From positions 1 to 8,007 of the forward strand of contig CAJXHW010000074.1 in assembly GCA_913054565.1 (NCBI GenBank): DNA of 8,007 nucleotides, given 5' to 3'. Source of the stretch: an uncultured Kordia sp. (lineage in GTDB: Bacteria > Bacteroidota > Bacteroidia > Flavobacteriales > Flavobacteriaceae). This document shows, piece by piece, positions 1-5,505 of the stretch; position 1 is the stretch's first letter, and each line of letters opens with the position of its first letter. The notes beneath the pieces were generated by a model. It was not told the DNA's origin and did no database searches. It saw nothing but the letters and a program-made list of their open reading frames with translations. A program made the translations under genes and the position numbers.

Positions 1-80
1 TCAACAACTGGTTTCTTATAGCCTATTTGAAGGTTATTTATTGTAGATAGCATTACTGTAGGTTGTTATACTTTAATTAA
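1..80. other. Non-coding leader before the sensor kinase
   Basis: No coding sequence is supported here. The frame of the downstream gene has a stop codon (TAA, 78-80) directly before the ATG at 81, so that start cannot be extended upstream. The segment is AT-rich and has no Shine-Dalgarno-like sequence, as usual in Bacteroidota. A TTTG at 26-29 could serve as a -33 element, but I found no TAnnTTTG-like -7 element at suitable spacing, so the promoter is unassigned. Confidence 0.5.
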
Positions 81-737
81 ATGATTAAAAAGGTTTTAAT
101 AATTGTCCTAGGGTTATTCACATTAACGGGCATTGTGAACGCTCAGGAAATAGAGTTTACTGAGGTTGAAAATAAATGGATAAAAGAACACCCTATAATT
201 TATCATGGTTATGATGCTGCTTGGCATCCTTTTGAATTCTACGATGAAAAAGACACCATCTATTCAGGTATCATTTCTGAGTATATAAAAATAATAGAAG
301 ATAAAACAGGTATTGATTTTAAACCCATACCTGATATTACTTGGGAAGAGACTATAGATAAATTAGAAACTGGAGAAGTAGATTTGGCTACTGGAATAAC
401 ACCAAATGAAAGAAGAAGACAATTTTTAAATTTCACAAAACCTTATATGTCTTTCCCATTAGTGATAGTTACTAGAAAAGACTATCATTTTATTGGAGGT
501 TTAAATGATTTGGAAGGAAAAGAGGTTGCACTACCAGTTGGGTTTTATACTTCTGAAATGATATCTAGAGATTTTCCGACCATTAAAATCAATCATAAAA
601 AAGGAGTTAAAGAAGCACTAGAAAGTGTGAGTTTTGGTAATTCTGATGCTTTTGTAGGTAACCTTGCCGTAGTAAGTTATTATATAAATAAAGAGGGGTT
701 TACAAACATAATAATTCTGATTTATCCTTTGGTGTAA
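81..737 (+). CDS. Periplasmic solute-binding sensor domain (N-terminal fragment)
   Basis: This 218-residue frame starts at a well-fixed ATG, with an in-frame stop just upstream. Residues 1-21 form a signal peptide: MIKK, a hydrophobic core, then a probable cleavage after NAQ. From about residue 26 it resembles the type-3 extracellular solute-binding fold used as a ligand sensor, with an opening of the kind W-I-x-x-H-P, the stretch DAAWHPFEF, then GDV-like ligand-site segments (GEVDLATGITPNERRR at about 98-113, and LTK-like FTKPYMSFP at about 118-126). It would sit outside the inner membrane and bind a small solute, probably an amino acid or related compound; the ligand cannot be named. The last eight or so residues (IILIYPLV) do not look like the family and are read out of frame after the junction. 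Alone, the product would be a secreted, incomplete binding domain without its last helix. Confidence 0.7.
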   Translation: MIKKVLIIVLGLFTLTGIVNAQEIEFTEVENKWIKEHPIIYHGYDAAWHPFEFYDEKDTIYSGIISEYIKIIEDKTGIDFKPIPDITWEETIDKLETGEVDLATGITPNERRRQFLNFTKPYMSFPLVIVTRKDYHFIGGLNDLEGKEVALPVGFYTSEMISRDFPTIKINHKKGVKEALESVSFGNSDAFVGNLAVVSYYINKEGFTNIIILIYPLV

Positions 738-754
738 GAAAAGATTGGCCAGAG

Positions 755-1624
755 TTGGTTAGTGTTATTGATAAAGTTATTGAATCAATTCCAGCAGAGC
801 AACATAATATAATAAAAACTAAATGGATACAAGTAAGGTATGAGTATGGTGTAAACGTTAGAAAAATAGTTTATATAACAGGAGCTTTGTTGTTAGTTGT
901 GTTATTAATAATTACAATTATTTTACTTTGGAATAGAAGTCTTCAAAAGGAAATTTTAAAAAGAAATATTATTGAAGAAAAACTAGAATCCTCTCTTTTG
1001 GAGTTGGAAAAGAAGAATGATGAGAAAAGAGCAATGCTTAGAGAAATTCACCATCGGGTAAAAAATAATTTACAAGTTGTAAATAGTTTGTTAAAGCTTC
1101 AATCAAGAAAATTAAAAAGTGATGATGCTGTAGCAATGTTTAAAGAAACGCAAAACAGAGTAGTATCTATGGCTTTGTTACATGAAAAAATGTATCGATC
1201 TGATGATATTCATCAAATTAATGTACAAGATTACATCTCTCTATTAGTTAAAGATTTGGTGGAAAGTTATGCAGTAGATAAAAAAATACACCTAAACATA
1301 CAAATTGAGCCTGTAAATTTAATGATGAGAACATTAGTGCCATTAGGTTTAATTATTAATGAAATGATTACAAATTCCTTGAAACATGGGTTTAAAAACA
1401 AAAGCGAAGGAGAAATTTCAGTAAGTATTAGGCATATAAAAGGAGTGCGTTTTGAAATGATTATTGGAGATAATGGTGAGGGTGTTGTTAAAGAACATAA
1501 ATCAACAGGGATTGGTGTTAATTTAATTCAAATATTCACCAAACAATTAAATGGAACATTAAAGCAATTAGATGCTCCTGGTGCTGTTTTTAAACTTACT
1601 TTTGATAAAATAGATGTTGTCTAA
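755..1624 (+). CDS. HisKA_2-type histidine kinase (C-terminal fragment)
   Basis: The start given is a UUG of convenience. The frame is open from 692, there is no ATG before 1034, and the residues before 755 belong to the binding domain, so this is a fragment without a credible start of its own. Numbered from 755: residues 1-30 are the tail of the binding domain; about 37-59 are a strong transmembrane helix; 60-95 are a charged coiled linker; the H-box IHHRVKNNLQ is at 98-107, with His99 or His100 (probably His100 by analogy with HWE kinases) as phosphoacceptor; the N-box NEMITNSLKHGF is at 202-213; the D/G-boxes are DNGEG (239-243) and GIGVNL (252-257). This is the HisKA_2 plus HATPase_c architecture with no PAS or receiver domain. 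Catalytic motifs look intact, so damage is limited to the junction upstream. The stop is one base from the stop of the convergent hydrolase gene. Confidence 0.8.
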   Translation: MVSVIDKVIESIPAEQHNIIKTKWIQVRYEYGVNVRKIVYITGALLLVVLLIITIILLWNRSLQKEILKRNIIEEKLESSLLELEKKNDEKRAMLREIHHRVKNNLQVVNSLLKLQSRKLKSDDAVAMFKETQNRVVSMALLHEKMYRSDDIHQINVQDYISLLVKDLVESYAVDKKIHLNIQIEPVNLMMRTLVPLGLIINEMITNSLKHGFKNKSEGEISVSIRHIKGVRFEMIIGDNGEGVVKEHKSTGIGVNLIQIFTKQLNGTLKQLDAPGAVFKLTFDKIDVV

Positions 1625-1625
1625 A

Positions 1626-2261
1626 TTAAGCTAACGTATTAATAAGCTCCCTTCTCATTTCATGTCCTCCAGTAAAAGTCATGTGAGTCACTTTATCTCC
1701 AAAAATTTGGTGGGCATATGTTTTTTCTTCTTCTAAAATTTCAGGAGTAACATATGCATCAGCATTACCAACTATTAGTTTGATGTTTTGTATAGTCGTA
1801 AAATCAGTTTTTGAAAACTCTCGTGGCAACTTTCCTGCATATAACAGTAAGGTATTACATTTTATTTTGCGTTGAGCAACCCAACGTGTGACAACAGACA
1901 CACCTTGAGAAAACCCTAAAATAATCACATTTACATTTATCATACTAATCCGTTCTTGCTCATAAACACTGTCTAAATAATTCAAAACGTTTGTGATCTC
2001 GTTTTGAGTATTTTCTTTCGTTAACCAAGTTGCACCAACATGTTTAAACTGATTTTTTAAATAGTGTTTACTTTGTGCTTGTGGCGCTATAATGTAATTT
2101 TCTTCAGCATTTAACTCATCAAAGTATTTAATAAAATATCTGCTTAAAAAACCTAGGCCATGACAAACTATCCACACGTTTTTTGTGTTGTTTGATAACC
2201 TATTTAAGGTAGTATAGGAATTGTTTGTACTGTAGGAAACTTCTTTTTCTGTTGAGGTCAT
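1626..2261 (-). CDS. Alpha/beta-hydrolase, putative esterase
   Basis: This 211-residue cytosolic protein has no signal peptide and looks like a compact carboxylesterase/phospholipase-type alpha/beta-hydrolase (Abhydrolase_2-like). Visible elements in order are an oxyanion-type HGLGF (34-38), the nucleophile elbow GFSQG (116-120, Ser118), a GNADAYV segment (165-171) giving the likely acid Asp168, and GGHEM (198-202) giving His200. The triad is therefore complete, and the length fits single-domain members. The substrate is unknown. It is transcribed divergently from the menaquinone genes, with 46 bp between the starts. MenH, the missing menaquinone hydrolase, is also an alpha/beta-hydrolase, but the Q after the nucleophilic Ser and the overall layout fit esterases better, so I do not assign that role. 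The ATG at 2261 has an A-rich leader and is the only plausible start. Confidence 0.75.
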   Translation of the reverse strand: MTSTEKEVSYSTNNSYTTLNRLSNNTKNVWIVCHGLGFLSRYFIKYFDELNAEENYIIAPQAQSKHYLKNQFKHVGATWLTKENTQNEITNVLNYLDSVYEQERISMINVNVIILGFSQGVSVVTRWVAQRKIKCNTLLLYAGKLPREFSKTDFTTIQNIKLIVGNADAYVTPEILEEEKTYAHQIFGDKVTHMTFTGGHEMRRELINTLA

Positions 2262-2301
2262 TTTTAGTGCAATTGAATTTGTATTTTAGCACTATAAAAA
2301 T
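2260..2301. promoter_or_regulatory. Imperfect inverted repeat in divergent promoter region
   Basis: ATTTTTAGTGC (2260-2270) and GCACTATAAAAAT (2289-2301) are reverse complements apart from a two-base TA bulge. The inner TAGTGC/GCACTA arms are perfect and separated by 18 bp. The element fills the short gap between the divergent hydrolase and thioesterase genes, and its left arm touches the hydrolase start codon. TATTTTAG (2282-2289) inside it differs from the Bacteroidota -7 consensus TAnnTTTG at one position and could drive the thioesterase gene, but no TTG lies at the right distance upstream. An operator or symmetric promoter region is possible; chance in AT-rich DNA is also possible. Confidence 0.3.
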
Positions 2302-2307
2302 AGAACA

Positions 2308-2727
2308 ATGAAATTTGATAGAGAAGCTATTTTAGACTATTGTAATAAATACTCTAAAAATACATTAATGGAAACCTTAGAGATTGAATATATAGATGCT
2401 GGGGAAGATTTTCTAACTGCAAAAATGCCTGTAACTCCAAAGGTACATCAACCAATGGGGATATTACATGGTGGAGCTACTGTGGCACTTGCAGAAAGTG
2501 TAGGAAGCGCAGCTTCACAATTGTTTATTGATAAAGAAAAATTTATTGTTAAAGGTTTGGAAATTTCTGCTAATCACTTAAAAAGTAAAACTGAAGGAGA
2601 GGTTTTTGCCACAGCACGTATTGTACATAAAGGCCGTACAACTCATTTATGGGAAATTAAAATTGTTGATGAAAACGACGTGTTAATTTCGTTGTGTAAA
2701 CTCATGAATATTGTACTAGAAAAATAG
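2308..2727 (+). CDS. menI: Hotdog-fold thioesterase, probable DHNA-CoA thioesterase
   Basis: The 139-residue product is a single hotdog domain of the PaaI/YdiI type, a normal length for the family. The active-site segment runs HQPMGILHGGATVALAES at 47-64. The positions I recall as catalytic in E. coli MenI (YdiI), Gln48, His54 and Glu63, carry the same residues at the same numbers here, and Ser67 and a His at 90 also fit. The proposed reaction is hydrolysis of 1,4-dihydroxy-2-naphthoyl-CoA to free DHNA before prenylation in menaquinone synthesis, in the cytosol and probably as a tetramer. The role is supported mainly by the neighbour: the isochorismate synthase gene starts 6 bp after this stop. 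PaaI-type enzymes can also act on phenylacetyl-CoA derivatives, but no phenylacetate genes are present. The ATG at 2308 is preceded by an A-rich leader. Confidence 0.75.
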   Translation: MKFDREAILDYCNKYSKNTLMETLEIEYIDAGEDFLTAKMPVTPKVHQPMGILHGGATVALAESVGSAASQLFIDKEKFIVKGLEISANHLKSKTEGEVFATARIVHKGRTTHLWEIKIVDENDVLISLCKLMNIVLEK

Positions 2728-2733
2728 TTTTTT

Positions 2734-3837
2734 ATGAAAGATTTTTTTGCAAAAATTACTAACCAATATGCAAATGAATTACCATTTGTAGTTTATAAAA
2801 AACCAAATGAAGAATCTGTAAACGCGCTCTTTCAATCTGATGTTACCATTAACTATGTGAAAGATTATTCTGAAAGCGGTTTTGTTTTTGCACCTTTTGA
2901 TTCTGAAGAAAAAACAATAATAATTCCGTTTAATCACTCTTTAAAAACTACGTATACTCAAAAAGAAACTGTAGAACATAATAAAGATGTACAGTATAAT
3001 TTATCAGAAAGTGAAGAGCACTTAACACTTGTTAAAAAAGGGGTGTCTGCAATTACACAAACGAGTTTAAAGAAGGTTGTACTATCCAGAGTAGAGGAAG
3101 TTGTTACAAATAATAGTTGTCCAATAACATTTTTTAAACGTGCGTTAGCAGAGTATAAAAACGCATTTGTGTATTTATGGTATCATCCAAAAGTAGGTTG
3201 TTGGTTAGGAGCTACACCAGAAGTATTGTTGAAAATAAGAAACAATAAGTTTAAAACAATGTCATTGGCCGGAACACAAGTGTTTACTGATGCTGTAGTT
3301 TGGGAAGATAAAGAACAAGAAGAACAACAAATAGTTACAGATTATATAACTGAACACTTACTTTCTGAAAATATTCAATTTCATTTAGGTGAACCATACA
3401 CTGTAAAAGCAGGACATTTAGCACATATTAGAACGGATATTGAAGGACGTATTAATTCGGACTTAGGGACTAACAATTTAAAAAGATTAATTTCTGTATT
3501 ACATCCAACACCAGCGGTTTGTGGCTTGCCAAAAGAAGAAGCTAAAACGTTTATTTTGCAGAACGAATTATATAATAGAACGTTTTATACAGGGTTTTTA
3601 GGAGAGTTGAATAAAATTAATCAACGCAAGAACAACAGAAGGAATACTGAAAATAATGCTTATAGAATATCAACAACATCCTCTGATTTATATGTCAATC
3701 TACGTTGTATGGAATTAAAAAGTAATAGTGTGAATATTTTTGTAGGTGGAGGTATTACTGCAGGGTCAGATCCTGAAAAAGAGTTTATTGAAACGTGTAA
3801 TAAAACTAAAACAATGAAAAAGCTTATTATTTCCTAG
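2734..3837 (+). CDS. menF: Isochorismate synthase (menaquinone type)
   Basis: This 367-residue chorismate-binding enzyme converts chorismate to isochorismate, the entry to menaquinone synthesis. Conserved elements are KVVLSR (114-119; Lys114 matches the general-base Lys of MenF/EntC), GATPE (159-163; Glu163 matches the general acid), SLAGT (177-181), the acidic helix before QQIV with Glu197 as likely Mg ligand, HPTPAVCG (257-264), LYVNLRCMEL (319-328), and the C-terminal GGGITAGSDPEKE with following Glu residues for Mg. The N-terminal part is short and variable, as usual. A basic, Asn-rich stretch at about 293-317 lengthens the loop before LYVNLRC compared with EntC. An EntC-like siderophore role is formally possible, but the coupling to a MenI-like thioesterase and the absence of siderophore genes favour menaquinone. 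It is translated from the same message as the thioesterase (6-bp gap). MenD and later enzymes are not in this window. Confidence 0.88.
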   Translation: MKDFFAKITNQYANELPFVVYKKPNEESVNALFQSDVTINYVKDYSESGFVFAPFDSEEKTIIIPFNHSLKTTYTQKETVEHNKDVQYNLSESEEHLTLVKKGVSAITQTSLKKVVLSRVEEVVTNNSCPITFFKRALAEYKNAFVYLWYHPKVGCWLGATPEVLLKIRNNKFKTMSLAGTQVFTDAVVWEDKEQEEQQIVTDYITEHLLSENIQFHLGEPYTVKAGHLAHIRTDIEGRINSDLGTNNLKRLISVLHPTPAVCGLPKEEAKTFILQNELYNRTFYTGFLGELNKINQRKNNRRNTENNAYRISTTSSDLYVNLRCMELKSNSVNIFVGGGITAGSDPEKEFIETCNKTKTMKKLIIS

Positions 3838-3842
3838 AAATA

Positions 3843-3875
3843 TTTGTAATTCACTCTAAATTCGCCGTACTTTTG
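3843..3875 (+). promoter_or_regulatory. Bacteroidota-type promoter for the helicase gene
   Basis: TACTTTTG (3868-3875) matches the -7 consensus TAnnTTTG exactly. TTTG (3843-3846) lies 21 bp upstream, within the 17-23 bp spacing described for Flavobacterium -33/-7 promoters. It sits in the 61-bp gap between the isochorismate synthase stop and the helicase start, and would start transcription shortly before the ATG at 3899. There is no hairpin terminator in the gap, so read-through from the menaquinone genes is also possible. Confidence 0.6.
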
Positions 3876-3898
3876 CAACCTACAAATTTTCAGTAAAT

Positions 3899-5449
3899 AT
3901 GTCAGGAACAACTTCAGAAAAAGAAGAAAGAAAAGCGGGTAAGGAGCTGTATAGTTATCAACAAGGAGCCATTAATAAAATTTTTAAAAGTTTTGAAGAG
4001 TCTCCTGAAGATTACCATCTGCTATATCAACTGCCTACCGGAGGTGGTAAAACCGTAATTTTCTCTGAAATTGTAAGGCAATATCTAAAGCACCATCAGA
4101 AGAAAGTTTTGGTTATGACTCATCGAATAGAGTTGTGCAAACAAACATCAAAAATGCTTACTGAATTTGGTGTTGAAAATAAAGTAGTAGATAGTAAGGC
4201 AAACCTTGATGACCAACAAAAATACTCATGTTTTGTTGCTATGGTTGAAACCTTAAATAACAGATTGAATGATGGTAAGTTAGATATTTCTGATATAGGT
4301 TTAGTTATTATTGATGAGGCACATTACAATTCATTTACAAAATTATTTAAGTTTTTTGACAAATCGTTTGTGTTAGGAGTTACGGCTACACCGTTGAGTT
4401 CTAATATAAAATTGCCAATGACAGACAATTATCAAGAGTTAATTGTTGGTGAAACAATAGAGTCCTTAATTGAAAATGAGTTTTTATCACGTGCAGAAAC
4501 TTTTAGTTATAATGTAGGGTTAACCTCATTAGTAGTTGGTGCTAATGGTGATTATACTGTAAAATCATCAGAAGATTTATATACCAATCAGGATATGTTA
4601 AGTAAGTTGTTATATGCTTATGAAACTCACTCTAAAGGTAAAAAGACGTTAATATTCAATAACGGAATAAACACATCATTACATGTTTATGATACATTTA
4701 GGGCTGCTGGTTATCCTGTAATGCATTTAGATAATACCAATTCTAAAAAAGAACGCGCACATATATTAAAGTGGTTCAAAACAACTCCTAATGCAATATT
4801 AACATCAGTTAGTATTCTAACCACTGGATTTGATGAACCCACTGTAGATACAATTATATTAAATAGAGCCACTAAATCCTTAACACTATATTATCAAATG
4901 ATAGGTAGAGGATCACGTATCATCAAAGGGAAATCTAAATTTTCAATTATTGACTTAGGAAACAACTTACATCGTTTTGGCCCATGGGGTGCTGATTTAG
5001 ATTGGCAAAAGATTTTTAAATCGCCTAATTATTTCTTAGATAGTTTATTAAATGATGAGGAATTAGAAAGCAATTTTAAATATGAAATGCCAGATGATAT
5101 TCGTCAAGAATTTGCAAACTCTGAGAAAGTAGCTTTTGATATCAAAAAGACTTATACCATTTCAGTTAAAAAAGGAGAGTCTTCAAAAGTGGTTTTAGAG
5201 CGTTCAATTGCGCAACATGCTAAAATTTGTGTTGAGAATAGTGAAGATGTATATGATGCTTTAGCTTTAATGAAGTTATTAGGCGAAGATATAGATTACA
5301 GAATTCAACGCTATACAAAGTGTATTAGTAGAAGCACTTATAATTTTGTAGACTGGTTAAAAGATGATTACCGAAAAAAATTACGCGCATATTTACGTGA
5401 TAATTTTGATACTATGTTTGAAGAAATTCACGGCAGATTGCCAGAGTAA
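3899..5449 (+). CDS. SF2 DEAD/DEAH-box helicase
   Basis: This 516-residue superfamily 2 ATP-dependent helicase or translocase is of the bacterial RadD/YejH-like kind. Two RecA-like domains are visible: a Q-type Gln at 21-22, motif I PTGGGKT (46-52), motif Ia-like THRIELCKQ, motif II DEAH (139-142), motif III-like TATP (162-165), then in the second domain LIFNN (251-255), motif V TTGFDEP (308-314) and motif VI QMIGRGSR (333-340). The glycine-rich motif VI and TGFD fit the RadD/type-III-restriction-R clade better than RNA DEAD-box proteins. The C-terminal 120 or so residues are helical and charged, with no nuclease or zinc-finger motif that I can recognise (only Cys443 and Cys475). The likely role is DNA remodelling or repair in the cytoplasm, but the substrate is not shown. 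No restriction or defence genes lie beside it. It has a candidate promoter upstream and a terminator downstream. Confidence 0.85.
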   Translation: MSGTTSEKEERKAGKELYSYQQGAINKIFKSFEESPEDYHLLYQLPTGGGKTVIFSEIVRQYLKHHQKKVLVMTHRIELCKQTSKMLTEFGVENKVVDSKANLDDQQKYSCFVAMVETLNNRLNDGKLDISDIGLVIIDEAHYNSFTKLFKFFDKSFVLGVTATPLSSNIKLPMTDNYQELIVGETIESLIENEFLSRAETFSYNVGLTSLVVGANGDYTVKSSEDLYTNQDMLSKLLYAYETHSKGKKTLIFNNGINTSLHVYDTFRAAGYPVMHLDNTNSKKERAHILKWFKTTPNAILTSVSILTTGFDEPTVDTIILNRATKSLTLYYQMIGRGSRIIKGKSKFSIIDLGNNLHRFGPWGADLDWQKIFKSPNYFLDSLLNDEELESNFKYEMPDDIRQEFANSEKVAFDIKKTYTISVKKGESSKVVLERSIAQHAKICVENSEDVYDALALMKLLGEDIDYRIQRYTKCISRSTYNFVDWLKDDYRKKLRAYLRDNFDTMFEEIHGRLPE

Positions 5450-5470
5450 CCTTTTTAAAATATAATAAAC

Positions 5471-5502
5471 AAAAGTATCAACTAGTACTTGGTGCTTTTT
5501 TT
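5471..5502 (+). terminator. Factor-independent terminator after the helicase gene
   Basis: AAAAGTATCAA (5471-5481) pairs along all 11 positions with TTGGTGCTTTT (5489-5499) if two G-U pairs are allowed, with a 7-base loop and a T-rich tail to 5502 and beyond. On the opposite strand the two G-U pairs become A-C mismatches, so the hairpin is stronger in the + transcript and is assigned to the helicase gene, which stops 21 bp upstream. It may still weakly stop the convergent GTPase transcript, which ends at 5506. Confidence 0.75.
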
Positions 5503-5505
5503 GTT

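Larger units (their letters stand above)
81..1624 (+). pseudogene. Frameshifted SBP-domain sensor histidine kinase
   Basis: The two open frames here read as one ancestral gene for a membrane-bound sensor kinase: signal peptide, periplasmic solute-binding-protein domain (SBP_bac_3 type, as in BvgS-like sensors), one transmembrane helix, coiled linker, HisKA_2 dimerisation/phosphoacceptor domain and HATPase domain. The first frame stops at 735-737. The frame at positions 2 mod 3 is open from 692 and encodes the expected end of the binding domain (SDLSFGVRKDWPELVSVIDK) straight into the transmembrane helix and kinase. Relatives usually have a few more residues, of the AAPT type, just before this segment. 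That favours loss of 3k+1 bases near 705-713 over a one-base slip, though this is inferred from memory of the family. No response-regulator gene lies beside it. It could be a true pseudogene, a strain-level mutation or an assembly error. Confidence 0.75.

Noticed and set aside
1..70. AACAAC (3-8) and GTTGTT (62-67) as an inverted repeat
   Set aside because: Only six low-complexity bases with a 53-base spacer; expected by chance in this AT-rich DNA.
755..1624. Stand-alone histidine kinase starting at the UUG at 755
   Set aside because: The residues just upstream in the same frame are the conserved end of the binding domain, so the UUG is an internal Leu codon.
2734..3837. EntC-like siderophore or salicylate synthase
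   Set aside because: There are no siderophore genes nearby, and the tight coupling to a MenI-like thioesterase supports the menaquinone role.
3899..5449. Helicase as part of a defence or restriction island
   Set aside because: No methyltransferase, nuclease, phospholipase effector or toxin lies beside it; the neighbours are housekeeping genes and the composition is like theirs.
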